Shown: positions 8,660-17,723 of the stretch, piece by piece | Layout: every line of letters starts with the position of its first letter | How positions within the stretch are numbered: the stretch's first letter is position 1 | Assembly (NCBI GenBank): GCA_029262635.1 | Contig: JAJCZA010000002.1 | Coordinates: 186,001 to 250,000 of the forward strand | Direction: 5' to 3' | Source of the DNA: Vampirovibrionales bacterium | Lineage (GTDB): Bacteria; Cyanobacteriota; Vampirovibrionia; Vampirovibrionales; Vampirovibrionaceae | DNA length: 64,000 bases | Made by a program: the position numbers and the translations under genes | Notes under the pieces: model-generated | The model's database searches: none | What the model saw: only the letters and a program-made list of their open reading frames with translations | Told to the model about the DNA's origin: nothing

Positions 8660-9442
8660 CTATTCGTCAAAATCATCCGGTTCGGTATGCTCTTCGGTTA
8701 GAAGGGCTCCCAAAGCAATGAGTGCCATTTCTGCGGCTTGTTGCTGAGCTTCTTTTTTGGTGAGGCCCCGGCCATGACCCACGACTTCCTGATTAATCAG
8801 AACCTCAATATGAAAACTCCGCTTATGGGCGGGCCCTGTTTCTTTTACGGTTCGATACTGGGGTAAGCCGTCACCTTCGGCCTGAGTGAACTCCTGAAGG
8901 ACGGCTTTAAAATTTCCTTTGGTTGGATTTAAATCAACTCGGGTGACTTCATCCTCCAGAAAATCCATCAAGAGGGTTCGGGCACTGGTCATCTTGCCAT
9001 CCAAAAATAATGCGCCCAGTAGAGCTTCAAACCCGCAAGCCAAATTCGATGTTTTAGACGCCCCGCCACTTCGCTCTTCGCTGTAACCAAACGTCATGTA
9101 CGAGCCCAGATTTAACTGTTCTGCGAACACGGCCAGTGTCGCGTCACTCACAATTACCGCCCGAATTTTGGTCAGATCCCCTTCTCGGTACTCAGGAAAG
9201 CGTTCAAACAGGTACTCGCTTACAATAATTTTTAAAACCGCATCACCCAGGAATTCCAGCCGTTCATAGTTGTTTAGATGCGACCGTTTATTTTCGTAGG
9301 TAAACGAACTATGAGTTAATGCCCGGTCGTAAAGTGCATAAGAATCATGACATGAGGGGTGTTCGATGCCCAACTCGCTCAGAAGGACGTCTATTTGATA
9401 CATGCGTTCCTGATTCATTTCGAGATAATCCAAAAGACACAT
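8660..9442 (-). CDS. rnc: ribonuclease III
   Basis: Endoribonuclease that cuts double-stranded RNA in rRNA and mRNA processing. The catalytic signature NNYERLEFLGDAVL is at residues 57-70 of the longest reading (the E and D side chains bind metal). A second acidic cluster is in LFLDG with downstream E residues. A double-stranded-RNA-binding domain occupies about residues 183-250 (NFKAVLQEFTQAEG ... KKEAQQQAAEMAL). The C-terminal tail is acidic. The ATG at 9442 has AAGGAG only two bases away, which is very close; an ATG at 9418 gives a protein starting MNQERMYQ and is a real alternative. It is followed, after a short gap, by the CBS gene on the same strand. Confidence 0.94.
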   Translation of the reverse strand: MCLLDYLEMNQERMYQIDVLLSELGIEHPSCHDSYALYDRALTHSSFTYENKRSHLNNYERLEFLGDAVLKIIVSEYLFERFPEYREGDLTKIRAVIVSDATLAVFAEQLNLGSYMTFGYSEERSGGASKTSNLACGFEALLGALFLDGKMTSARTLLMDFLEDEVTRVDLNPTKGNFKAVLQEFTQAEGDGLPQYRTVKETGPAHKRSFHIEVLINQEVVGHGRGLTKKEAQQQAAEMALIALGALLTEEHTEPDDFDE

Positions 9443-9472
9443 GACTCCTTAATATGCAAGTCCTACCCTGTT

Positions 9473-10369
9473 CTAAAATCCGAATAACGAAAAAATCTCC
9501 TGAGACAGTCCCTGTTGAAGAATAATCCAATGAATATAATAGTACGACAAAGCGCCACAAAATAGATAGCTATCTAGTCGATCCAGCAGTCCGCCATGGC
9601 CCATAAATATACCGCCAGAGTCTTTAACACCGGCGTCTCGCTTCATCAGCGATTCAGAAAGATCGCCCAGTTGTGCGGTAATAACCAGTAAGACGCTTAA
9701 AATCAAGGCGTGAACCAAGGTAAACGGCTCGCTTAAGGCGAACAGGCATCCGATGATACACCCGACCACCAATCCGCCAATGGCGCCTTCACGTGTCTTT
9801 TTAGGGCTTATTTCAGGATAAAGCGCTGTTTTTCCAAGGGTTTTCCCTGAGTAATACGCCCCAACATCCGCCATGGCAATGACGGCGCAGGTAAAAAAGA
9901 CGTAATATGTCCCCGGCTGTTCCAATGGGTTGGCTGTTATCGAAGGACCCAGATTCCGGAGCAGAATATAGTGCATGGGTAAAAAGGCCACATAGAACAT
10001 GGCCAAAAGCGTGCCTCCGATGTCATTAATCGTGGCTACTGGCTTACGAAACAGTAGGCGAATAAACCCGGATACGATGCCCAACGTTAACATGGGCAGC
10101 AGGTATTGGGTTTTGCCAAAATGGGCGAGTAAAATCAGGATAATGCCCACGGTTAGGACGATCAGTTGAGAGGGGAAGATCTTTTTGGCCTTAAAAATAG
10201 CGGTTAATTCTTTAAAGCCCTGATACAGGGTAAATAAAACCGCCCCAGTCCAAAACCACCCACCGGCGATGATTAATAAAAAAATGCTAAAGGCGATGGC
10301 AAAGCCGATACCGACCCGGTGCTTTCTTGGTGAGGAGGGTTTCAACGAGTTGTCCGGTTGTTCCGCCAT
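9473..10369 (-). CDS. cdsA: phosphatidate cytidylyltransferase
   Basis: Makes CDP-diacylglycerol from phosphatidic acid and CTP, the entry step to phospholipid synthesis, in the inner membrane. The CDS signature is at about residues 233-259: GDLSESLMKRDAGVKDSGG, then GHGGLLDRLDS. Seven or eight hydrophobic helices are visible over 298 aa. The N-terminal 20 residues are charged and cytoplasmic. Gene order frr-cdsA is a remnant of the widespread pyrH-frr-uppS-cdsA cluster; uppS is missing between them here. The start is supported by AAGGG about eleven bases upstream. Confidence 0.95.
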   Translation of the reverse strand: MAEQPDNSLKPSSPRKHRVGIGFAIAFSIFLLIIAGGWFWTGAVLFTLYQGFKELTAIFKAKKIFPSQLIVLTVGIILILLAHFGKTQYLLPMLTLGIVSGFIRLLFRKPVATINDIGGTLLAMFYVAFLPMHYILLRNLGPSITANPLEQPGTYYVFFTCAVIAMADVGAYYSGKTLGKTALYPEISPKKTREGAIGGLVVGCIIGCLFALSEPFTLVHALILSVLLVITAQLGDLSESLMKRDAGVKDSGGIFMGHGGLLDRLDSYLFCGALSYYYIHWIILQQGLSQEIFSLFGF

Positions 10370-10422
10370 CGGTAAAAATACCCTTTAAGGTCGCTTTTCT
10401 CGTTCTATCCAAAGAAGACCCG

Positions 10423-10986
10423 CTATATAGCCATTACTTCTTTTTCTTTGTCGCCAACCAACTGTTCTAGATTAGTCGTGTATTTATCCGTTAGTTTTTG
10501 AAGGCTATCCTGTCGATCTTTAAAGGCATCTTCCGGCAGGTTTTCCTCTTTTTGTGCCCGATCCAAATCATTAAACGCATCGCGACGCACATTGCGGATA
10601 GCAATTTTGCCTTCTTCACCCATCTTTTTAACCAGCTTCACCATTTCCTTTCGGCTTTCCTCGGTCAACGGCGGGATATTAATCCGAATCACGGTGCCGT
10701 CGTTGTTCGCGGGTAAATTGAGTTCAGAATGGGCAATGGCTTTTTCAATATCGCCCAGTGCCGACTTATCATAAGGTTGGATGACAATGGTTTGGCCGCC
10801 CTGAACGGATACATTGGCCATTTGGTTCACGGGAGTCGGCGTGCCGAAATAATCCACCTGAACCCGATCCAACAGCATGGGATTGGCCCGTCCGGTTCGA
10901 ATCGTACCCATATCACTTTGCGTGACTTGAACTGCCTTTTGCATTTTCTCTTCCGCAATGGATTGAATCTCGTCAATGCTGACCAT
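10423..10986 (-). CDS. frr: ribosome recycling factor
   Basis: Releases ribosomes from mRNA after termination, together with EF-G. The whole 187-aa protein is a standard RRF: the KMQKAVQVTQSDMGTIRTGR helix, then the beta domain with VQVDYFGTPTPVNQMANVSV, then IPPLTEESRKEMVKLVKK and a C-terminal helix with EENLPED. Length and motif spacing are normal. pyrH, its usual upstream partner, is not here; the upstream neighbour is a divergent exonuclease gene. It is 53 bases before cdsA on the same strand. Confidence 0.96.
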   Translation of the reverse strand: MVSIDEIQSIAEEKMQKAVQVTQSDMGTIRTGRANPMLLDRVQVDYFGTPTPVNQMANVSVQGGQTIVIQPYDKSALGDIEKAIAHSELNLPANNDGTVIRINIPPLTEESRKEMVKLVKKMGEEGKIAIRNVRRDAFNDLDRAQKEENLPEDAFKDRQDSLQKLTDKYTTNLEQLVGDKEKEVMAI

Positions 10987-11200
10987 AAGTGCACAAACCC
11001 CATGTTAATATGCTGATAAGAATAGTCTCATCATCTTAATCAAGTTACGATTCTGAATCAAGCCACCAACCCTTAAAAACATGGGGAACGTAAACTGAAC
11101 GTTACTTGATTCGAAAAGCCGCCTCTTTTAATATCATGGCTTAAAATAGTCGAGGGATACTTTAATGACCTATCTACTATTATAGTGGCGAGAGGAAGAG

Positions 11201-11869
11201 ATGATGATGCAACAATCTTTATTTGGTAGCGCGGTTCAGACAACGGGCCCTCAGGAGAACACATCCTTGGAAACCCTTGTGAATAATGTCGTGTTTACCG
11301 TGATTGATTTAGAGACAACCGGGCTGAACGCGGCAAAAAACTCGATTACCGAGATTACAGCCATTAAGTTTATCAACGGGGACGAACAGGATAAATATTC
11401 CACTCTGGTCAAGCCTATGGAAGCTATTCCTCAAGAAGTAGAAGCCATTACCGGTATCTCTAACGACATGGTGGCCCATGCGCCTGCCTTGATTATGGCC
11501 CTGACGGAGCTGTGTAACTTTGTGGGTGACTCTCCGATTATTGTCGGTCATAACGTTGCTTTTGATCTCCGGTTTCTACGAGAAAAACTTCGACAGTCGG
11601 GCTTGTCCAGCTTTATGGATCGCTTTAAGCCGGAAACCTCGGTTTGTAGTAAGGTGCTGGCTCAAAAGACGTTGCCGGGTCTTCATAGTTACGAAGGTGT
11701 TGTGGTGGCAAACCATTGTGGGGTTTATAATCCAAACCCTCACCGGGCCGAGTACGATGTCCGTATGAGCGCCGGTATCCTGTTTGTCTTGCTTAAACGC
11801 CTGAGAGAAAGTAGCGACATAACGACCTTAAACGATCTGATTCAGTACCAGGGCGAATTGTCGCTTTAA
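11201..11869 (+). CDS. DnaQ-like 3'-5' exonuclease
   Basis: A DEDDh-type exonuclease domain makes up almost the entire 222-aa protein. Exo I is VIDLETTGL (D and E metal ligands), Exo II is VGHNVAFDLRFL, and Exo III is HRAEYDVRMSA (H and D spaced five apart). It could serve as the epsilon proofreading subunit or as a standalone DNA/RNA exonuclease of the PolC-exonuclease-like group; sequence does not decide. No polymerase or GIY-YIG domain is attached. Three consecutive ATG codons start the gene after GAGGAAGAG. It converges with xthA, 20 bases away. Confidence 0.85.
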   Translation: MMMQQSLFGSAVQTTGPQENTSLETLVNNVVFTVIDLETTGLNAAKNSITEITAIKFINGDEQDKYSTLVKPMEAIPQEVEAITGISNDMVAHAPALIMALTELCNFVGDSPIIVGHNVAFDLRFLREKLRQSGLSSFMDRFKPETSVCSKVLAQKTLPGLHSYEGVVVANHCGVYNPNPHRAEYDVRMSAGILFVLLKRLRESSDITTLNDLIQYQGELSL

Positions 11870-11889
11870 ACCTCTTATAAAAAACAAGC

Positions 11890-12672
11890 CTAAGTTTCGA
11901 CTTCCAGCATAACGGGGCAGTGATCTGACCCCATGACGTCATCCAGAATATCGGCGCTCAGCAGGTTGTCTTTCATGTTGGGTGAGGTGAAGAAATAGTC
12001 AATCCGCCACCCGACGTTACGCTCTCGTGCCCGCGAACGCATGTTCCACCAGGAATACCGGTCCGGTTCGTCGGGATGAAACTCTCGGAAGGTATCCAGA
12101 TATCCTTCATCAACCAGTTTATCCATCCATGCCCGTTCAATGGGTAGAAAGCCGGAGGTCTTTTCGTTGGCTTTGGGTCGGGCTAAGTCAATGGGACGGT
12201 GCGCTGTGTTCACATCGCCACAGAAAATAACCCGCTTCCCTGCCTTGCGATAGCCGTTTACATGATCCAGAAAAGCGTCGTAAAAATCCATTTTATATTG
12301 CAAGCGGTCTTCCCCTCGCTGGCCATTGGGGTAATAAATTGTATAAAAGACAAATTCCGGAAACTCCAGAACCAATACCCGGCCTTCGGAATCAAAACGC
12401 TCAATTCCCAAACCGTAATGAACGGCAAGAGGTTTTTCTTTTGTAAATACGGCGACTCCGCTGTAGCCTCGTTTTTCCGCATGTGCCCAGTAGCTATGGT
12501 AGCCCGCTCTGCTTACCATATCCAATGTCAGCTGATCCCCACTGATTTTAGTTTCTTGCAAGCCCAAAATATCCGGTGATGTTTCGTCAAACCACTCCCA
12601 AAACCCTTTTTTAATCGCCGCTCGGATACCGTTGATATTCCAAGAGTATAGTTTCAATCGCTTTTTCTCCAT
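11890..12672 (-). CDS. xthA: exodeoxyribonuclease III
   Basis: Apurinic/apyrimidinic endonuclease and 3'-5' exonuclease of base-excision repair. Catalytic elements visible are WNINGIRAA at the N terminus, the metal-binding glutamate in LGLQETKIS (E40), CGDVNTAHRPIDLARP, and the C-terminal GSDHCPVML histidine. It belongs to the ExoIII/Ape family at 260 aa. The reading frame extends ten codons further to a TTG at 12702, but the ATG at 12672 places the family-typical KLYSWNINGIR start correctly. It converges with the DnaQ-like exonuclease gene, giving two nuclease genes tail to tail. Confidence 0.93.
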   Translation of the reverse strand: MEKKRLKLYSWNINGIRAAIKKGFWEWFDETSPDILGLQETKISGDQLTLDMVSRAGYHSYWAHAEKRGYSGVAVFTKEKPLAVHYGLGIERFDSEGRVLVLEFPEFVFYTIYYPNGQRGEDRLQYKMDFYDAFLDHVNGYRKAGKRVIFCGDVNTAHRPIDLARPKANEKTSGFLPIERAWMDKLVDEGYLDTFREFHPDEPDRYSWWNMRSRARERNVGWRIDYFFTSPNMKDNLLSADILDDVMGSDHCPVMLEVET

Positions 12673-12811
12673 TGCCTGATAAACGTTTCCATCCAATAAC
12701 AAACACAGGGAGTTCCCTTGAGCTTATTTTGCGTGAAGTTCTTCAGGCTTTCAAGAGAAAAATCGGATACCGCATTAAAACTTAAGCAATCAGAATCGTT
12801 ACCGATTTTAT

Positions 12812-14581
12812 TTAAAACATGTCCTTTTCCAAATAAGGTAAGACCACCGAAAACACGCTTCCCTTTCCTAAGGCGGATTGAACGTCTAGCCGTCCTCCAT
12901 GCATTTCTGTGATGCTTTTGGCAATGCTTAAGCCGAGACCCGTCCCTTTTTTCTGTGCGAATTCGGTTTTGTTAGAGGCTTGTTCAAACGGTTCAAATAT
13001 TTTTTCAAGTTCTTCAGCCGGAATGCCCATGCCCGTGTCTTTAACTTGAACCACCATTTCCTCTGCGTTAAATCCACAGCTTACTTCAATGCAAGCTTGT
13101 TCTGGTGTGAACTTATGGGCGTTTGACAACAGATTTAAAAACACCTGCTTTAAACGGGTAGCATCGGCCTGAATGGTTGCTGGAAACTTATCATCCACAC
13201 ACAAATAAAAGTGCTGTTGCTTCTTTTTAAACTGAGGCAACATCATGGCGCAAGTTTCTTGAATGACGTGCAGGATATTAATTCGTCGAGGCGTTAAAAT
13301 CAGTTTGCCCGATTCAATCTTAGCCAGATCCAGCAGATCATCAATCATGTTGAGTAGATGTTCGCCACTTTGGTTAATGAGCTGCATGTATTCCATCTGC
13401 TTTTCAGTTAAGGTGCCCAGCATGTTTTCTATTCCCATGTTGGAACAGGTGATAATACTATGAAGCGGGGTTCTTAATTCATGGGTCATACTGGCTAGGT
13501 ATTGGTTTTTCCGAAGCAAGGTGTTGCGAGCATCCTCTTTCGCTTTTTGTTCCTGATAGTACAAGCTGGATTGAAACAGTGCTGCCCCCAGGTGAGTGGC
13601 AACGGTATGAAGGAAGTCGACCTCATGAATACTCCATTGGGGCGCCTCTCCGCATCGATGTAGGACCATGGCTCCCAAGGGAATACCACGATAAATAATA
13701 TTGACCGAATAGTCAGAGGTTGAAGGCGTTTGTTGGGCTTTGCTTTTATCTGGCTCACCTTCTTTTGTCGGGTGGATATTTTTATAGAGCATGCTACGGG
13801 GTAGGTCCGCCAGACGAACGGGCGGAATTGCTTCTTGGCAGAACTGTTCCATGGATTGAACAGAGAGCTGGTCGTCATGAGAATCGAACTGAACCATGAG
13901 GCACCGATCGGCTCCCAAGTACTGGCCGACCTCTTTCGCGGCGGCTTTTAGTATGCGCTTTTCATCAAACGTCTGGCTCATATGGGTGATGATGCGCGAA
14001 ATAACCTGTTCACGTTCGAGTGCTTTTTGCATCTCTTCGCGTTCTTTTTGAAATCTTAAAGAGGCCGATACGTTGAGTGTAATGGATTCCATCCAGGCAA
14101 CCTCTTGAGGAGTCCAGTCCTGCTTTTTTGACTGAATTACCAAGAGTAAACCCTGAAATTCAAACTCTGAAACAACAGGCGCTACAAAAAACGAAGCAAC
14201 TCCTGTTTTTTTGAGTTCTTGAAGAATTCGGCCAGGTAAAACCCCTAAATGAACCAGCGACTCTAGTGTGAAAAAGGATCCGTCCAAATGTTTGATTCGA
14301 GAAAGGAGTTCTTTTTTTAATAAAGGGCTTAAGGCGATTCTGTTTTTTTCGGTTGAAATACACGTGTCATCCGAACCCATCCAAAAAACACTATCCGCCT
14401 CAATAAGCTCTAAAAGTCCGGCGCATAAACGCTCCATCGACTCGTTCAGCGGAACATTCTGTACCAAGGCCTGCAGAAACTGCTGAGAAATCCCTACGCT
14501 GACCGCACTTTTCGCTCCGCTTTCGATTAGGGTGTAAGAAGCGTTTTTCTTTCGATATTCTTCAAGATACACGGGTTCCAT
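12812..14581 (-). CDS. double-GAF sensor histidine kinase
   Basis: A soluble sensor kinase of 589 aa without membrane helices. Two GAF-like sensory regions occupy about residues 36-180 and 195-340, joined by a coiled coil (about 177-195). A HisKA domain follows with the phospho-accepting H367 in MTHELRTPLHS. The HATPase domain carries the N box NLLSNAHKF, G1 DTGMGIPAEELEKIFEPF and G2 KGTGLGLSIAKSI. It is the last gene of a three-gene minus-strand set: DHp-receiver protein (15296-15943), LuxR-type regulator (14646-15266), then this kinase. The signal is unknown. GAF domains in related kinases bind small ligands or bilins; nothing here identifies one. Confidence 0.9.
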   Translation of the reverse strand: MEPVYLEEYRKKNASYTLIESGAKSAVSVGISQQFLQALVQNVPLNESMERLCAGLLELIEADSVFWMGSDDTCISTEKNRIALSPLLKKELLSRIKHLDGSFFTLESLVHLGVLPGRILQELKKTGVASFFVAPVVSEFEFQGLLLVIQSKKQDWTPQEVAWMESITLNVSASLRFQKEREEMQKALEREQVISRIITHMSQTFDEKRILKAAAKEVGQYLGADRCLMVQFDSHDDQLSVQSMEQFCQEAIPPVRLADLPRSMLYKNIHPTKEGEPDKSKAQQTPSTSDYSVNIIYRGIPLGAMVLHRCGEAPQWSIHEVDFLHTVATHLGAALFQSSLYYQEQKAKEDARNTLLRKNQYLASMTHELRTPLHSIITCSNMGIENMLGTLTEKQMEYMQLINQSGEHLLNMIDDLLDLAKIESGKLILTPRRINILHVIQETCAMMLPQFKKKQQHFYLCVDDKFPATIQADATRLKQVFLNLLSNAHKFTPEQACIEVSCGFNAEEMVVQVKDTGMGIPAEELEKIFEPFEQASNKTEFAQKKGTGLGLSIAKSITEMHGGRLDVQSALGKGSVFSVVLPYLEKDMF

Positions 14582-14645
14582 GGTTGAACAAACTTCCCTC
14601 TTTATTTGTATGTCATTGGCTTAATGGGGCAACCTGAAGCGGATA

Positions 14646-15266
14646 TTAAACAACTTTTAGCTTTTGCGCGACATAAGCGGCTTCGGTTCGGTTGGAGACA
14701 TTCAGCTTTTTAAAGATATGCGCCAAATGGTTTTTAACCGTGGTTTCAGAAATAGAAAGGGCGTCCCCTATCTTAGAGTTTGACAGCCCTTTCGCAATAT
14801 AGGTCAGAAGCTCTCGTTCGCGGGAGGTTAATAGCTCAAACGCTCCGAGCATCATTTCTTTTTCCGGGTCGTATAATTGCTCCGCCGCTTTGCTTTCCCA
14901 TTGAGTTCGTCGAGTGAGGGCTTCGATGTGTGCCAAGAGTTTTCCGGGGGCAATGGGCTTAACCAAATATTCATCGGCTCCTCGGCGTAGTCCGGCGATA
15001 ATGGAGTTTTCCTCACTGGCCGAGGTTAACATGATAATTGGAACATTGGGCCGGTGCTCTCCGTTACGGATGTATTTTAAGGCGGCCCAGCCATCCATTT
15101 TAGGCATATGGACATCGAGAATGACAATATCGTAATCGCTTTTTGTGTCCATTAACTTCTGTATTCCCTCAAACCCATCCATGGCCACATCGGTTTCATA
15201 GCCAAACATGGTTAGCATATCCCGAACAATCGTTGGGTTATCGTCAATGAGTAGAATCTTGATCAT
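14646..15266 (-). CDS. NarL/LuxR-type response regulator
   Basis: A two-domain transcriptional regulator of 206 aa. The receiver domain spans about residues 1-120 with the acidic pair DD (8-9), phospho-acceptor D51 in IVILDVHMPKMDGW, the switch threonine in MLTSA and the lysine in YLVKPI. A LuxR-type helix-turn-helix at about 143-200 has the signature LTSRERELLTYIAKGLSNSK followed by ISETTVKNHLAHIFKKL. GGAG lies five bases before the ATG. It lies between its probable partners: the histidine kinase 64 bases downstream and the DHp-receiver gene 29 bases upstream on the same strand. Confidence 0.93.
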   Translation of the reverse strand: MIKILLIDDNPTIVRDMLTMFGYETDVAMDGFEGIQKLMDTKSDYDIVILDVHMPKMDGWAALKYIRNGEHRPNVPIIMLTSASEENSIIAGLRRGADEYLVKPIAPGKLLAHIEALTRRTQWESKAAEQLYDPEKEMMLGAFELLTSRERELLTYIAKGLSNSKIGDALSISETTVKNHLAHIFKKLNVSNRTEAAYVAQKLKVV

Positions 15267-15295
15267 ATTCGCTCCAAAGCCTTTCTCTTTCGGTA

Positions 15296-15943
15296 CTAAA
15301 AACTCGACGGACTTTCTAACGCCTTTTTTTTATAATTTTTTGAACACCTTATAAAGGAGTTGACTTGTTCTAAAAAAAACGATAAAGAAAAGGGTTTTTC
15401 TAAAAAACCAACACACCCAGATTTTAAATAGTCCTGTTTTTCAGCGATATTAGGCATCGCTGAGATAAAGACGACTGGAATGTTTTTTGTCTTCCGGCTG
15501 TTTTTCAATTGTCGGTTTACTTCAAATCCTGAAAAATCGGGTAGATTCAAATCCAGCAAAATTAAATCAGGACATTGTTTTATGGCGCATTGGACAACCC
15601 CGCTTCCACGTGCCATTTCCAATACCGTGTATCCCGATAATTCCAGAGTATCCCGATGAATGACCCGGCTGGCTTCGTTGTCATCAACAATTAAAATATT
15701 TTTTGATGGCGAAAAACCGTGTAATGCCTTGGCTTGATCGCTTTGCTTTTTATTCGTTGGGTCCGAAAAACCCAACGAATTGATTTGTTCCTGCAAAAGG
15801 TCCACGTTTTTACGAATGCGGAAAATATAATCTTTTTGTCGCGGGTTTAATAGACCAATGCCTTCTTCACACAGTAGATCCGAAAAACCGGCAATAGAAG
15901 CGAGGGGTGTTCTTAAATTATGAATCATATATTGGGTGAGCAT
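15296..15943 (-). CDS. DHp-like histidine domain fused to receiver domain
   Basis: A 215-aa protein with an unusual order. Residues 1-58 look like a HisKA dimerisation/phosphotransfer segment with an intact H box (H8 in MIHNLRTPLAS) and a second helix ending near QEQINSLGF. There is no ATPase domain. A complete receiver domain follows (about 82-200), with DD at 87-88 and phospho-acceptor D131 in LILLDLNLPDFSGF. AAGGG lies six bases before the ATG and an in-frame stop is just upstream, so the short N terminus appears real. Having both a potential phospho-histidine and phospho-aspartate, it could be a phosphorelay intermediate between the kinase and the LuxR-type regulator encoded next to it. 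Alternatively it is a kinase that lost its catalytic domain. Confidence 0.75.
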   Translation of the reverse strand: MLTQYMIHNLRTPLASIAGFSDLLCEEGIGLLNPRQKDYIFRIRKNVDLLQEQINSLGFSDPTNKKQSDQAKALHGFSPSKNILIVDDNEASRVIHRDTLELSGYTVLEMARGSGVVQCAIKQCPDLILLDLNLPDFSGFEVNRQLKNSRKTKNIPVVFISAMPNIAEKQDYLKSGCVGFLEKPFSLSFFLEQVNSFIRCSKNYKKKALESPSSF

Positions 15944-16607
15944 TTTTTGCCCTTTTTAAATTTGAAGAATATAAAAGGTTTTTCGTTTCCTTTAAAAAGT
16001 CGATTGGATCTGTTTACTTATTTTAATAGTTACAAAGCGAAACAAAAAGGATGATATGTTCGGATTAAGAAATTCATCCTTAAAACCTATGGTTATTTAC
16101 TGGTTTTTGAGGGGCTTGAAACGGAAATCGCTTTGTCCCGTCAAGGGTTTCATTTTCTTTCCAAAAGACATATTTTCGTTTCGTTTGTTTTTTTAAGTCC
16201 CTATTAACTTATACTCCACTCCTTCCGTTGTTTTTCTTTTCGTCGTCGTGCTAAAGGGTCTGGAATAAAATAAAACAGACGACTTGTAAAAGTAGGAAAA
16301 AAGAATGATTTTCTTTTTGTGTTTTTGTGTTTTTTGCTTCCTATTCCTTGATCCTACAGGCTTGTTCTTTTCTTTAAACTAATTCAAACGAATCAATTTA
16401 TTAATAAACTCGAATAGAAGGCCGCTTCTTCCCTCTGCTTTTGACCCCGAGTTTTAGCCTAAAGAAAAGGGAAGGGTTGTAAGTTTTGTAATTTTTTAGA
16501 CGTTTGATAATAAAAGAGTATCTATGATACGGTTAAGCTTGCTAGATTGATAATTTTTCGTATTTCGTATCATTCGGTTCCATGGTATTAGCGAGGGCGT
16601 TTTACTT
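15944..16607. other. 664-base gene-free AT-rich interval
   Basis: No coding frame with a credible ribosome site or known motif was found on either strand. The stretch is rich in T and A homopolymers (for example around 16180-16195 and 16305-16335). It separates the minus-strand signalling set from the plus-strand DegT gene, so both promoters must lie in it. TTGATA at 16504 and 16546 followed by A/T-rich hexamers are possible -35 elements, but neither pairs convincingly with a -10 box. It could hold an untranslated RNA or a decayed gene; I see no direct sign of either. Confidence 0.5.
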
Positions 16608-17723
16608 ATGTCGGTCACCCACCCGATTCCTCAACTGGATTTACAACGGCAACTGCTTCCTATTCGGGATGATATTAATCGTGCGCTTTCCCAGGCCATT
16701 GACAACACGGCGTTTATTGGGGGAGAGGCTTTAAAAAGATTTGAAGAGCATTTTGCCCAGTTTTGCCAAACCCAACATGTGATTGGTGTGGGAAATGGTA
16801 CGGATGCGCTTCATGGTATTTTTTGGGCCTTGGATCTTGCTCCTGGAGATGAAGTTATTGTTCCGGCGATGTCGTTTATCGCCACCGTTGAGCCTTTAAC
16901 TCAGTTGGGGCTGGTGCCGGTGTTCGCTGATGTTAATCCCGTTACCTACACGCTGGATCCGATTGGTGTTGAGGCGTTGGTCACCCAAAAAACACGTGCG
17001 CTTTTGCCCGTTCATTTGTACGGCCAACCTGCTGATATGGCTCCACTTCAAGCCATCGCAAAGGCTAATAATTTGTTTATTATAGAAGATGCCGCTCAGG
17101 CCCATGGTGCGACCTATTATAATCAGCGGGTTGGAAGCCTTGGCACCGCAGCCTGCTTCAGTTTTTACCCCGGAAAAAACCTGGGTGCTTTTGGCGATGG
17201 TGGTGCTATTACCACATCTGATGCGGAACTGGCTGAGCGCAGTCGTCGTTATTCGGATCATGGTCGGCTGACTAAATACGAACACGCTTTTCCCGGTGTT
17301 AATTCTAGACTGGATGCCCTTCAGGCGCTGGTGCTGGATATTAAATTGGAACATCTGGAACGTTGGAACCAATGTCGGACGCAATGGGCCAGCCTCTACA
17401 GCGACTTATTGGCTGACATCAACGAAATTTCCCTCCCGAAATTGGGCGAAAACCGTACCCACGTTTACCATCAATATGTGATCCGCACGTCAAAACGGGA
17501 TGATCTGATGGCTTATCTAAAAGATCGGCATATTTTCACCGGTCTTCATTACCCGATTCCCCTGCATCTTCAGCCTGCTTATCAGGACTTGGGTTATAAA
17601 CAGGGGGATTTTCCCCAGGCTGAAGCTTTAGGCGAAACCTGTCTTTCCCTACCCATGTTTGCGGAGTTAACCGAGGAAGAGGTACGCGCCGTGGCTGAAG
17701 CCATCCGGTCTTACTTCTTATAA
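16608..17723 (+). CDS. DegT/DnrJ/EryC1/StrS family aminotransferase
   Basis: A PLP-dependent aminotransferase of the sugar-aminotransferase family, 371 aa. The PLP lysine is K190 in FSFYPGKNLGAFGDGG. The cofactor-contacting IIEDAAQAHGA is at about 158-168, and the N-terminal GNGTDALHG is typical. The usual products are amino sugars for surface polysaccharide; the substrate cannot be read here because no other nucleotide-sugar genes flank it. The ATG is preceded by GAGGG about ten bases upstream. It overlaps the convergent CCA-adding enzyme gene by 13 bases at the 3' ends. Confidence 0.9.
   Translation: MSVTHPIPQLDLQRQLLPIRDDINRALSQAIDNTAFIGGEALKRFEEHFAQFCQTQHVIGVGNGTDALHGIFWALDLAPGDEVIVPAMSFIATVEPLTQLGLVPVFADVNPVTYTLDPIGVEALVTQKTRALLPVHLYGQPADMAPLQAIAKANNLFIIEDAAQAHGATYYNQRVGSLGTAACFSFYPGKNLGAFGDGGAITTSDAELAERSRRYSDHGRLTKYEHAFPGVNSRLDALQALVLDIKLEHLERWNQCRTQWASLYSDLLADINEISLPKLGENRTHVYHQYVIRTSKRDDLMAYLKDRHIFTGLHYPIPLHLQPAYQDLGYKQGDFPQAEALGETCLSLPMFAELTEEEVRAVAEAIRSYFL

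Noticed and set aside
11053-11113. Inverted GAATCAAG/CTTGATTC pair between frr and the exonuclease gene
   Set aside because: The arms are eight bases with about 45 bases between them, within chance expectation; no operator can be assigned.
12718-12912. Short plus-strand frame between xthA and the histidine kinase gene
   Set aside because: It has no ribosome site and its second half overlaps the conserved kinase C terminus on the other strand.
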